Assembly (NCBI GenBank): GCA_002783405.1
Contig: PFGG01000040.1
Location: 26,888 to 90,887, forward strand
Direction of reading: 5' to 3'
Length of the DNA: 64,000 nt
DNA from: a bacterium (Candidatus Blackallbacteria) CG13_big_fil_rev_8_21_14_2_50_49_14
Lineage (GTDB): Bacteria; Cyanobacteriota; Sericytochromatia; UBA7694
Below, one piece after another: positions 54,898-62,912 of the stretch (positions are counted from its first letter, which is position 1; every line of letters begins with the position of its first letter). Below the pieces are notes generated by a model, which saw only the letters and a program-made list of their open reading frames with translations, was not told the origin of the DNA and made no database searches. The translations under genes and the position numbers were made by a program.

Positions 54898-55968
54898 TCA
54901 GGTGTGTTGATTGTGTTTGGCCTGTTTGGCCCGGTACATCTGTTCATCGGCCAAAGCGATCAGCGCGCTGGCTTCTAAGAAATCAGAGGGTCCGGTTTGG
55001 GCCACACCCATGCTGACTGAGACATTTTCAAAATTGAGATTAAGAGCTTCTTGAAGGCGATTGACGAAGATCTCCTGGGCCTGGGTTTCAGTGCATTTGC
55101 TGAGAATAATGCAGAATTCATCGCCGCCATAGCGAAAGCAACTGTCGTCAATCCGGGCCAGGTTTTTAATCGCCTGGCCCAGATTGCGCAGAACCTGGTT
55201 GCCGTGTTCATGTCCGAGGCTGTCGTTGATTTGTTTAAAATTATCGATATCCAGGTAAACAACTGAAACGGGTTCGGCCCTGCGCTGGGCACTGCGCAGG
55301 GCTTTGGTGACAATCTCATCAAAAAGTCTGAAATTGAGCAGACCGGTCAGCGGATCGGTCAGCGACATTTTTTCGAGCTGCTGGGTGCGCTCTTTGACTT
55401 TGATTTCCATGGAGCGCGCGTATTGTTCACATTTCTGTTTTGAATTTTTTATTTCAACGACCATGCTGCGGATATAGGCGTCGAAAACCAGTGAGGTGTC
55501 CAGCATGATCAGTTTTTCGAGTGCGCTGATCAGGCTTCTTTTTTCAAGGGGCCCCACATAGTATTGCTCGATAATTTCATTTAAAAGTTTTTTCAAACTT
55601 TGAACCGCTGATAAAAAGAGTTTGGGTTCGACCCCAATTCGCTTATGAATCAGGCCAATGCGCAAGCGATTATTGACGTAGTCGAGATCATAAATTCCGT
55701 CAAAGAGGGTTTGAATATACAGGCGCTGGGCATTGCGCAGGCGCGTGAGGGTATCCGCATCACCGATCAGCAGGGCGATTTCCGGGATACTGGTCTGCAT
55801 TTTATAAAAATCATCGACCAGGCGGTTTAAATATTTTTCAATTGTGGCTTTGGCTTCAGGCAGAATTTTTTCATCTTCAGCAGTGAAGGAAAAGAGCGCT
55901 TTGAGGTGCTCCAGCTCAAAATCGCTGAAGTGCATTTGCTCAAGCAGCGTCAGATCGGTCAGCTTCAT
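54898..55968 (-). CDS. Globin-coupled diguanylate cyclase
   Basis: This 356-residue protein makes cyclic di-GMP under control of a heme-based oxygen sensor. The N-terminal globin-sensor domain (about 10-165) has proximal His108 in RIGLIHKRIGVEPKLF, the family hallmark. A helical linker (about 170-200) leads to the GGDEF domain with active site RYGGDEF (GGDEF at 281-285). An RxxD inhibitory site (RIDD, 272-275) sits five residues before it, implying product feedback. ATG at 55968 is chosen because AAGGAG lies 8 bases upstream. It connects oxygen level to c-di-GMP, commonly a biofilm or motility switch. Confidence 0.95.
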   Translation of the reverse strand: MKLTDLTLLEQMHFSDFELEHLKALFSFTAEDEKILPEAKATIEKYLNRLVDDFYKMQTSIPEIALLIGDADTLTRLRNAQRLYIQTLFDGIYDLDYVNNRLRIGLIHKRIGVEPKLFLSAVQSLKKLLNEIIEQYYVGPLEKRSLISALEKLIMLDTSLVFDAYIRSMVVEIKNSKQKCEQYARSMEIKVKERTQQLEKMSLTDPLTGLLNFRLFDEIVTKALRSAQRRAEPVSVVYLDIDNFKQINDSLGHEHGNQVLRNLGQAIKNLARIDDSCFRYGGDEFCIILSKCTETQAQEIFVNRLQEALNLNFENVSVSMGVAQTGPSDFLEASALIALADEQMYRAKQAKHNQHT

Positions 55969-56214
55969 AGAAGATCTCCTTAAGACACCCATCAATTGTT
56001 CTCTAGACTTTTTAAATTAAATGAGATCGGAAGCTAAGTCCTCTTTGATTTTAAAATTTTTTTCAGAAGCCAGTCAAGCGATAGATAATGCAGGTAAAGC
56101 GTGATTTTGGTCATCGACTTTTGAAAAACGATGCAAATGTGTCAAAATAGAGCCATTCATTAGCTGAGGAACCTGCACTCTGATTGCAGTTCTCCCTGTC
56201 TCTGGAGGTGAAAA

Positions 56215-56541
56215 ATGGATTCAAAAGCGGCCCATTACCAGCGTATTTTACAGGCCATTCAAGCTGCCGCAGATGCAACAGCCCTGTCTCGGGCGGTGGC
56301 CCCACTTTTGCAGGAAACGGGTTTTGGTGCCAGCGGCATGGTCGATGCTGAAACCGGTGAAGAAACCCGCCTCAGTTATCTTGAAATCGCGGAATGCCTG
56401 ATGGAAACCGATCGCCTCTTTTTTCAGAAGCCGATTGAGCTCTTGGTTATGGCCCATCAGCGCAGCAAGGAAATCATGCTGGGGGTGCCTCCCCGGCCAC
56501 CTGAGCCTGAAGCGCCTCCCCCCTGGCAGCAGTTTCTCTAG
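56215..56541 (+). CDS. Hypothetical 108-residue protein
   Basis: This small soluble protein has a good ribosome-binding site (GGAGGTG 5 bases before the ATG). The sequence is helical (YQRILQAIQAAADATALSRA, LSYLEIAECLMETDRLFF) with a Pro-rich end (PRPPEPEAPPPW). I recognise no motif. It stands alone between the diguanylate cyclase and a reverse-strand terminator. Confidence 0.7.
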   Translation: MDSKAAHYQRILQAIQAAADATALSRAVAPLLQETGFGASGMVDAETGEETRLSYLEIAECLMETDRLFFQKPIELLVMAHQRSKEIMLGVPPRPPEPEAPPPWQQFL

Positions 56542-56573
56542 AAAAAAAGCTGACCGTTGATGAAACGGCCAGC
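56542..56573 (-). terminator. Terminator for the reverse-strand zinc-ribbon unit
   Basis: On the reverse strand the RNA stem GCUGGCCGUU/AACGGUCAGC (56573-56564 with 56558-56549; one G-U pair) is followed by seven U (56548-56542). It lies 75 bases after the 25-residue frame and supports transcription of that unit. Confidence 0.8.
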
Positions 56574-56647
56574 CAAGGACTTAGCGAGCGAATGGAATTG
56601 AAAAACAGATTGTTCAGGGGGCCGCTTAATGCAGCCGACCCAGGTAT

Positions 56648-56725
56648 TTATTGCGCTTTTTGAGCCTGCTCCCAGCTTTCAGGATCCGAGGTGCGCAGAT
56701 AGGTTTGTCTTGACTGTTTTTCCAC
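56648..56725 (-). CDS. Possible 25-residue microprotein
   Basis: This reverse-strand frame starts with GTG at 56725, 8 bases after a perfect GGAGGA box, and encodes a 25-residue charged peptide beginning MEKQSRQTYLRT. The strong ribosome-binding site and the reverse terminator downstream are the evidence; the peptide has no recognised motif. It follows the zinc-ribbon gene after 43 bases. Confidence 0.45.
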   Translation of the reverse strand: MEKQSRQTYLRTSDPESWEQAQKAQ

Positions 56726-56768
56726 GAATTCTTTCCTCCAGAGGTTTGGTTTTGTTTTTACTTGGGGA

Positions 56769-56978
56769 TCAACCGCAGTGCTTTTTTTTAAACTGTTCCT
56801 GTTGGTAGCGCGCCTGCCAGCGCTGTGACTGGGCCTCAAGCTGCTCATAGATACGGGGGCGGTAGATTGAAAAATCAAGCCACATCATGCCGCAGGCTTC
56901 GCAATGTTCAATCTGTGCACCTCTGACTTTTTCTTCACGGACAAATGCCGTGGTACAGGTGGGGCAGGTATGACTCAT
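56769..56978 (-). CDS. Small zinc-ribbon protein
   Basis: This 69-residue protein has a TFIIB-type zinc ribbon: CPTC near the N-terminus and CEACGMMWLD about 20 residues later, a motif pair seen in small bacterial zf-TFIIB proteins. The C-terminal half is a helix rich in Gln, Arg and Glu (EAQSQRWQARYQQEQFKKK) ending in Cys. It is divergent from a NhaR-like regulator. It may bind nucleic acid or a protein; function is unknown. Confidence 0.82.
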   Translation of the reverse strand: MSHTCPTCTTAFVREEKVRGAQIEHCEACGMMWLDFSIYRPRIYEQLEAQSQRWQARYQQEQFKKKHCG

Positions 56979-57028
56979 TTTGACGCCTCCTTGGGGCTGC
57001 TGATAGAAAAATCATAAGCCAAAAATTT

Positions 57029-57049
57029 AACATTTACAAATTCAATGTT
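57029..57049. promoter_or_regulatory. Candidate operator between zinc-ribbon gene and NhaR-like gene
   Basis: AACATT (57029-57034) and AATGTT (57044-57049) form a perfect 6-bp dyad with 9-base spacer in the AT-rich divergent intergenic region. LysR-family regulators often bind such sites to control themselves and the divergent neighbour. Confidence 0.4.
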
Positions 57050-57074
57050 TAAATATAAACTATAGATAAAATCT

Positions 57075-57989
57075 ATGAATTGGCTCAATTATCATCATCT
57101 CTACTATTTTTGGATGGTGGCCCGTGAAGGCAGTATCACGCAGGCCTGTGAAAAACTGCACCTTTCACAGCCCACGGTGAGTACCCAATTGCAAAGTCTT
57201 GAAAAATCAGCCGGTGAGAAATTGTTTCGGCGCAAAGGCCGTTTCTTGGTGCTGACTGAAATGGGGCAGATGGTGTTTCGCTATGCCGATGAGATTTTCA
57301 GTCTGGGTCAGGAACTTCAACAGTTTCTTTCCGGGGCCGCCAGTATGGAACGCCCGCTGCACTTGAGTATTGGCATTACCGACTCTTTGCCCAAATTGGT
57401 CTCCTATGGCATTTTAGAGCCTCTGCTGAATTATGCGACCCCCGTGCAGTTTGTCTGCTACGAAGACGACAATCTTGAGGGCCTGCTTATGCGGCTTTCG
57501 CGCTTTGAATTGGATTTGGTTCTGGCCGATGCCCCGATGTCGGCTTCGAGCCGGATCAAGGCCTATAACCACCTTTTGGGGGAGTCGGCGATCAGCTTCT
57601 TTGCGGGGGAGAGCTTGGCCGAACGCTACCAGGTGGGTTTTCCCCATTCTTTACAAGCGGCGCCTTTTTTGATGCCCTCGCAAAATACAGCTTTGCGCAA
57701 GATTTTGGATCAATGGCTGGCCCGCCATGAAATTCATCCCCGGATTGTCGCTGAGTTTGACGATATGGCGCTTTTAAAGGTCTTTGGTCAGGAAGGACAC
57801 GGTGTTTTTGCGCTGCCTGCGGTTTCTGAGGCCAGTCTGCTGAAAACACCTGGCTTGTCTGTGCTGGGCCGTGATACTTCCCTGAAAAGCAGTTTTTACG
57901 CTATTTCAATTGAACGCAAAATTCGCAATCCTGCCGTGGCTTTTTTGGTGGAGAGGGCCCGTTCTTTACTTTTTGAAAGCTTGATGTGA
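57075..57989 (+). CDS. NhaR-like LysR-family regulator
   Basis: This is a 304-residue LysR-family activator. The N-terminus NWLNYHHLYYFWMVAREGS matches the NhaR subgroup, and the helix-turn-helix continues SQPTVSTQLQSLEK. The effector domain starts near 96 (LHLSIGITDSLPKLV). In E. coli NhaR responds to sodium and activates nhaA. No nhaA is in the window, so the target here is probably different; the divergent zinc-ribbon unit is the nearest candidate. No strong ribosome-binding site is seen. Confidence 0.92.
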   Translation: MNWLNYHHLYYFWMVAREGSITQACEKLHLSQPTVSTQLQSLEKSAGEKLFRRKGRFLVLTEMGQMVFRYADEIFSLGQELQQFLSGAASMERPLHLSIGITDSLPKLVSYGILEPLLNYATPVQFVCYEDDNLEGLLMRLSRFELDLVLADAPMSASSRIKAYNHLLGESAISFFAGESLAERYQVGFPHSLQAAPFLMPSQNTALRKILDQWLARHEIHPRIVAEFDDMALLKVFGQEGHGVFALPAVSEASLLKTPGLSVLGRDTSLKSSFYAISIERKIRNPAVAFLVERARSLLFESLM

Positions 57990-58081
57990 GCACCATCACG
58001 CTGGGCGATGGTTCTGGCTCACAAACTTTTTGAAGGGTCTTTGTTAGAATGCAATCATTACAAGCTAAAGGAATGAGAGCC

Positions 58082-58288
58082 ATGGCCAGAACACACGCTT
58101 TTCCCGAACAACCGGGTATGCCTGGCCGTGTTTATCAAATGATACAGAACCAGATGGAAATTGAACTTTCGATTCGTGAAGCTGAAGCCGCAGGGATCAA
58201 TCCTGCTGAGCGCGAAAAGCTGAATCAATACCTGCGTCAATTGGGGCAGGATAGCGGTTTTTATCTCTGCCTGCCCGCAGAGGATTAA
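58082..58288 (+). CDS. Hypothetical 68-residue protein
   Basis: This small soluble protein has two helical segments (YQMIQNQMEIELSIREAEAA, AEREKLNQYLRQLGQDSG). ATG at 58082 is chosen because AAGGA lies 9 bases upstream, and earlier in-frame ATGs lack a box. It precedes an exported protein by 11 bases, so they may share a transcript. Function unknown. Confidence 0.65.
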   Translation: MARTHAFPEQPGMPGRVYQMIQNQMEIELSIREAEAAGINPAEREKLNQYLRQLGQDSGFYLCLPAED

Positions 58289-58299
58289 AACAGCAATTG

Positions 58300-59007
58300 A
58301 TGCCTAAACTCTTGTGTTTGAGTTGGGTCTGTCTTGGACTTTTGCATCTGCCTGCCCAGGCTCAAAGTGCGGCGACGACCCCCAAGGTTTTTAAGCTGAC
58401 CCAGCTGTCTAAGCTTTATGATGTGCAGATTCAGGTGGCGGCCTGCGAGAGCGATTTTTGCCGGGGCAAAGCCCAGTTTTCGTTGTTTCGCAAGGGCCAA
58501 AAACAGCCCTTTCAGGTGTTTAAGTTTGCTGAAACGCTTTTGCAGCTCAATGCCGGGCAAGTGCCCGTTGCCAATCAGACCCTGGGCTATGACCTGCAAT
58601 CGGGCGTGCATCTGCAGGACTTTAATTTTGATGGTCAACCCGATTTGGCCCTGTGTGATGGCCAGGAAGCTGGCTATGGCGGGCCTTCTTACCAGATTTA
58701 TCTTTATTCGGCGCGCAGTCAAAAATTTGAGCACAGCCCCGCCTTGAGCAAACTGGCCCGTGGTGAGTATTTGGGAATGTTTGAAGTGGATACGAAAAAT
58801 AAAATTCTGCGCAATTTTGGCAAATCGGGTTGCTGTTATCATTTCACCCATGAATACAAGCTCAAGAACAATCAACCGTATAAAACCCGCGAAGTGATTG
58901 AAGACGGCCTGGCCGACCCCGCTGGCAAATGGCTGCAGGTGACCACTTCAGAATGGGTAAGCGGCAAATGGGTCAGCAAGGTCAAACGCGAGCCCATGTC
59001 CCAATAG
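58300..59007 (+). CDS. Exported protein with FG-GAP-like segment
   Basis: This 235-residue protein has a signal peptide (residues 1-21, ending LPAQA). A conserved DFNFDGQPDLALCDGQ segment near residue 106 is the calcium-binding core of FG-GAP/VCBS-type repeats. Cys pairs are present (ACESDFC, SGCCYH). The layout resembles small periplasmic XAC2610-like proteins. ATG at 58300 is chosen over the adjacent TTG at 58297. It is convergent with the FAD oxidoreductase 10 bases away. Role unknown. Confidence 0.82.
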   Translation: MPKLLCLSWVCLGLLHLPAQAQSAATTPKVFKLTQLSKLYDVQIQVAACESDFCRGKAQFSLFRKGQKQPFQVFKFAETLLQLNAGQVPVANQTLGYDLQSGVHLQDFNFDGQPDLALCDGQEAGYGGPSYQIYLYSARSQKFEHSPALSKLARGEYLGMFEVDTKNKILRNFGKSGCCYHFTHEYKLKNNQPYKTREVIEDGLADPAGKWLQVTTSEWVSGKWVSKVKREPMSQ

Positions 59008-59017
59008 TGGGCTGTTT

Positions 59018-60139
59018 TTAAAAAGGCGTGCCGTGGGTTTGCTGGTGCAAAGCACTGACCAAGCCAGGAAAAGGTTGCAGCCCCCGCATCAGCAAATCTG
59101 CGCTCTGAGGTTGAAGCAAAAACTGTTGTAGCAAGGCCCCGGTTTGAATCCGTTTGCGGAAGAGCCGGTTCCACCCCTGGCGATAATACTCTTCTAAAAG
59201 CCCAAAGGGAATTTTGCCTGAGAGGTAGGCAGGCAGTTGATCTGCCAGTAAAACCGCTGCACGCAGGGCCATGCTCATGCCATTGCCACTCAGCGGGGCG
59301 ATCATGCCTGCGCTGTCACCCACCATTAAAATGCCTTCGAGCTGGGGGGCTTTGGGCAGAAAATGCACCTGGGCAATTACCAGCGGTTTTTCATAGAGGG
59401 ACTGTCTTTCGGCCAGCAGGCGTTTGAGATGGGGGTTTTGCGCGAGCACCTGCTCTTCCAGGCGCTGAATCTCTCCGTCACAGGCTTTGAGACTTTGGCC
59501 CGAGGCCAGATAGGCCATGCAGTATTTTCCGGCTTCAATGGCTGAGAGCCCGCAATAGCCCCCAGGAAAACTATGCAGCTCTACGCGGTCTCGGGGGAAA
59601 TCGAGCTGCACATGGTATTTGACGGCGATTTGGGCTTTTTCACGGTAGCGGGGCAGGGTGAATTCGCGCTCAAATTGCAGATCTAAATTGCTGTATTTTC
59701 CCCAGGTGCCACAGACTGTGCGGGCTGTGATTTTTTGCGTGCGGCTTAAAATTTCAAATTGGCCTGCGTCGCCAGAAATGCGGCTGACACGGGTGCCCTC
59801 TAAAACCGTGACCCCTGCTGCCTGCGCCAATTTAACCAGGGCCTGGTCGAGGGTATAGCGGCTGAGGCCGATGCCTCCGGGACGCAGGGGGAATTCCAAA
59901 GAGCGGCCCGAGGCGGCAGAAAAACAGGCGGTTTGAATGCGGGGGAGATTCATTTCTTGCAGAGAAATTCCCAGTTTTTCGAGCAGGGGCAGGGATTCTT
60001 CGGCCAGATATTCGCCGCAGACCTTGTGAAAGGGATAGTGGTTCTTTTCGAGCAGAACCACCTGCCAGCCCTGGCGGGCGAGCAAAATCGCGCTGGCCAG
60101 CCCGGCCACCCCGCCCCCAATCAGTGCGACGTCATACAT
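59018..60139 (-). CDS. FAD-dependent oxidoreductase, geranylgeranyl-reductase-like
   Basis: This 373-residue flavoprotein of the PHBH/geranylgeranyl reductase type has the FAD motif ALIGGGVAGLASAILLARQG (about 5-24). The second site is KVCGEYLAEESL with the CGE element typical of this family, and the third is VGDSAGMIAPLSGNGMSMAL. Members hydroxylate or reduce quinones and isoprenoids. Its start overlaps the methyltransferase stop by 8 bases in an operon with a type III PKS and a UbiA-like prenyltransferase, so it likely oxidises or reduces the polyketide or prenyl product. Confidence 0.92.
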   Translation of the reverse strand: MYDVALIGGGVAGLASAILLARQGWQVVLLEKNHYPFHKVCGEYLAEESLPLLEKLGISLQEMNLPRIQTACFSAASGRSLEFPLRPGGIGLSRYTLDQALVKLAQAAGVTVLEGTRVSRISGDAGQFEILSRTQKITARTVCGTWGKYSNLDLQFEREFTLPRYREKAQIAVKYHVQLDFPRDRVELHSFPGGYCGLSAIEAGKYCMAYLASGQSLKACDGEIQRLEEQVLAQNPHLKRLLAERQSLYEKPLVIAQVHFLPKAPQLEGILMVGDSAGMIAPLSGNGMSMALRAAVLLADQLPAYLSGKIPFGLLEEYYRQGWNRLFRKRIQTGALLQQFLLQPQSADLLMRGLQPFPGLVSALHQQTHGTPF

Positions 60140-60824
60140 AGCCCAGTACCCGATAGCGAAAAGCCCAGCACCACTCTAAATCGGCCTTCCAGCCGGTTTC
60201 GGCAAGCAAAGTTTCAAGCTCCCGGCGTTCAAAGCCCCGCCAAACCGAGAGAGGCGCATCGTGTTTGACCAGATAGGAGCGCGAAAAGAGCTGGGTGAGC
60301 AGGCGAATGCCGCCCCAGGCCAGCGGGTGGCGGTGCAAATCATTGATCAGCAGGCCATGTCGCGCAGATTGCTGACTCCAGCGTAAAAATTGCCGCAATT
60401 GGGCGGTTTCGAGGTGGTGACAAAAAAGAGAAGTCAAGACAATATCGTAAGCGCTGTCGATGGCGCGGTAATCACTGCAGATCCATTTAATTTCAAGACC
60501 CTGGCAGGCTTTTTGGGCGAAAGCCAAACATTCGGGCTTGAGATCGACCCCCGTCAATTGCAGCTTGATTCCCCTGGCCTGCCCCCAGTGGGCAATGGCT
60601 TTGAGGGTATCGCCTCCGCCGCAGCCAATATCTACGATTTTCCAGGTCTTTTGGCGATCGCGGATCAGGCGCTGCAGCCCTTGCAGGGTGACCCGGTGCC
60701 CTCCCAACCAGCGGTTGATGATTTCAAGCTCTTCTAAATTGCGCCAGAGTTCTGCCTGGGGCAGTTCTGGAGCATCGAGCAGCTCCTGGGCCTGTGAACG
60801 TTGACGTAAATCGGGCAGTATCAT
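60132..60824 (-). CDS. SAM-dependent methyltransferase of the PKS operon
   Basis: This 230-residue class I methyltransferase has motif I IVDIGCGGGDTLKAIAHWG (about 68-86) and the acidic strand GVDLKPECLAF. It overlaps the type III PKS stop by 4 bases upstream and the oxidoreductase start by 8 bases downstream. It probably methylates a phenolic or quinone product of the PKS. No other substrate hint is visible. Confidence 0.9.
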   Translation of the reverse strand: MILPDLRQRSQAQELLDAPELPQAELWRNLEELEIINRWLGGHRVTLQGLQRLIRDRQKTWKIVDIGCGGGDTLKAIAHWGQARGIKLQLTGVDLKPECLAFAQKACQGLEIKWICSDYRAIDSAYDIVLTSLFCHHLETAQLRQFLRWSQQSARHGLLINDLHRHPLAWGGIRLLTQLFSRSYLVKHDAPLSVWRGFERRELETLLAETGWKADLEWCWAFRYRVLGYV

Positions 60825-61924
60825 GGTTCGCTGGTAAACAGAGCAGTTTCAAGGGTCAGACCTGGGCCGAAGGCAGCAGCCAGGATATGTTCTGGGGTTG
60901 ACCAGTCAAGATAGCGTTGCCAGAGCCGATCCAGCACAAAGAGCACGGTGGGAGACGACATATTGCCGTATTCGGCCAAAATTTCGCGTGAAGCCTGGAG
61001 TGTGGGGATTGCTAAGACTGCTTCACTGACATCGAGAATTTTACGCCCGCCGGGGTGAATGGCCCAGTGTTGAATATCCTGGGGGCGCAGAGAGAGGGTT
61101 TCCAGAGCCCTTTCCACCAGCGGGGAGATTCCCTGGCGCAGCAATTCGGGGATATAGGCACTGAGACGCATCAGAAAGCCACTTTCGGAGAGATCCCAAG
61201 CCATGTCTGACCAGCCCTCCAGGGCCACTGCCGAAGCTGTATTCTGGAGCTTGAGCACAGGGGCTGCCGGGCGGGCTTGTGCTCCGCAGAGCAGGGCTGC
61301 GGCTGCCCCATCGGCAAAGAGCAGATTGGCAGCGAGATTATCTGGGCTGGGGTCTTTCTGAAAATGCAGGGTGCAGAGTTCGACACTGACCATCAGCACC
61401 ACGGCGTCGGGCTGGCTGCGACAGATGGCATCTGCCATTTTCAGCCCATGCAGGGCAGCATAGCAGCCCATAAAATGCACGCCGGTGCGTTGCGTGGAGG
61501 GCGAGAGGCCCAATTCCTTGAGCAGCATCAGATCGAGTCCGGGGGCTGAAAGCCCGGTACAGGTAATGGCGATCAGGTGGGTGATCTTTTCGCGTTTCAG
61601 TTCGCTGCTGCGCTCAAGGCAGGTTTCAACGGCGTTCAGGGCCAGGGGCAGGGCTTCCTGATGAAAGCAGGCCATGCGCTGGTTCAGGCCCGGAAAAGGT
61701 TCAAGATTCTGTGTGGGCGGATAGAGCCGACGCTCCTGCGGAGGGCAGCCATAGTCTGGAATCACGGAGTGGCGGGTTTGAATGCCACTGCGGGCGTACA
61801 TCTTTGCCAGACGATCCTGTTCCAGGGGCGGCAAGGGCACCAGGGCCTGCATAAACTCCAGAATCGTTTCTTGGGCATGGGCATGGGCTGGAACTGCGGT
61901 TCCGAGCGAGACCAAATACGTCAT
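60821..61924 (-). CDS. Type III polyketide synthase (chalcone/stilbene synthase-like)
   Basis: This 367-residue KAS III-fold homodimeric synthase condenses malonyl-CoA onto an acyl-CoA starter. The catalytic triad is visible: Cys154 in GVHFMGCYAALHG, His290 in WAIHPGGRKILD and Asn321 in YGNMSSPTVLFVL. ATG at 61924 is preferred because GGAGG lies 5 bases upstream, and the further upstream frame has no homology. Both ends overlap neighbours by 4 bases (UbiA-like gene upstream, methyltransferase downstream). Bacterial members make alkylresorcinols, alkylpyrones or naphthalene-type compounds; the product here is unknown. Confidence 0.95.
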   Translation of the reverse strand: MTYLVSLGTAVPAHAHAQETILEFMQALVPLPPLEQDRLAKMYARSGIQTRHSVIPDYGCPPQERRLYPPTQNLEPFPGLNQRMACFHQEALPLALNAVETCLERSSELKREKITHLIAITCTGLSAPGLDLMLLKELGLSPSTQRTGVHFMGCYAALHGLKMADAICRSQPDAVVLMVSVELCTLHFQKDPSPDNLAANLLFADGAAAALLCGAQARPAAPVLKLQNTASAVALEGWSDMAWDLSESGFLMRLSAYIPELLRQGISPLVERALETLSLRPQDIQHWAIHPGGRKILDVSEAVLAIPTLQASREILAEYGNMSSPTVLFVLDRLWQRYLDWSTPEHILAAAFGPGLTLETALFTSEP

Positions 61925-62793
61925 CCATTCCTCCAAAGGCACATCAGGCCAAAACACAGATTAAGACAGGCAGAAGCCAGCAAGTTCAGCCGCATGGTAT
62001 GTTCAAAACTGGCGGCTTGGGTATTTTTCCAGACCTTTTGAGCCCAGTAGATAAAATAGGCTAAAACGGGCAATAAAAAGCTTGAAAAAAGTAAGAAATC
62101 TTGCAGTTTCAGGTTAAGTGCCAGTATAACACCTGCCAGAGCAAAAAAGCTTCCGGCAAAGATAAAACTGCCACGGTAGCCCAAGACTTGGCTCAAGGTG
62201 CGATCTCCCCGTTCGGCGTCTTCCTGGTGTTGGTAAATCTGAGTCAGGGGGTAAACCCCCCCGATCAGGCTGGCGGCAGCCACGGCCAGGGCGGCCTGAT
62301 GCGGGCTGAGCAGCTCCTGCCAGTGGGCCGGGGGCACGATGCCCAGCAGGACGGTGGCATAGGTCAAGAGGCCTTGAAAGACAAAAATCGTTAAAAAGCC
62401 CCCGATGGGGTATTGCTTGAGGCGGGTCACTTCCCAGCTATAGGCCCGTGAGGCGAGGATATAAACCCCGACCCCCAGGGCGAACCAGGGCTGAATCCAG
62501 AGCGCAGCAGCCAGGGCCAGCAGGTCCAAAACCAGGGTGGTATAGAGCAGCAGTTTGGGGGGCGGGGGCGGGGCTTTCAGCCCCCCAATCGGGGTGGTGT
62601 CGCGGTCGACCCAGCTGTTATAGCCATTGCTGGCCGGGTAAACCAACAGGTGCAAAATTACAGCAACCCACAGGGCCTGGTTTTCGTTAACGACCGCAGC
62701 CTGGCTCAGGGCCAGCAGGTAAATCGGCAGAAGCAGAAACGAAAAAGGCAGACGCAAAAGATGGAGGGTATCACGAATCGCTTGTCGCATCAT
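61921..62793 (-). CDS. UbiA-like prenyltransferase
   Basis: This 290-residue polytopic membrane protein has about eight hydrophobic helices. The two Asp-rich metal-binding motifs of UbiA enzymes appear as NGYNSWVDRDTTP (first) and EDAERGDRTLSQVLG (second). These proteins attach polyprenyl chains to aromatic acceptors. ATG at 62793 is chosen (MMRQAIRDT); an upstream in-frame ATG at 62886 adds a non-homologous tail, and no strong ribosome-binding site is visible. It is the first gene of the operon and overlaps the type III PKS start by 4 bases, suggesting prenylation of a polyketide. Confidence 0.92.
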   Translation of the reverse strand: MMRQAIRDTLHLLRLPFSFLLLPIYLLALSQAAVVNENQALWVAVILHLLVYPASNGYNSWVDRDTTPIGGLKAPPPPPKLLLYTTLVLDLLALAAALWIQPWFALGVGVYILASRAYSWEVTRLKQYPIGGFLTIFVFQGLLTYATVLLGIVPPAHWQELLSPHQAALAVAAASLIGGVYPLTQIYQHQEDAERGDRTLSQVLGYRGSFIFAGSFFALAGVILALNLKLQDFLLFSSFLLPVLAYFIYWAQKVWKNTQAASFEHTMRLNLLASACLNLCFGLMCLWRNG

Positions 62794-62912
62794 TTTATTG
62801 TACAGGATGCCCAGGCCAGCGTCCTTTGCGTAATTTGAACTTCTTGACTGTACCTTGACAGCGGCCTTGCAAAAAGCTAGCCTCAAATCAGAATTTTGCC
62901 CCGGAGGGCCTT

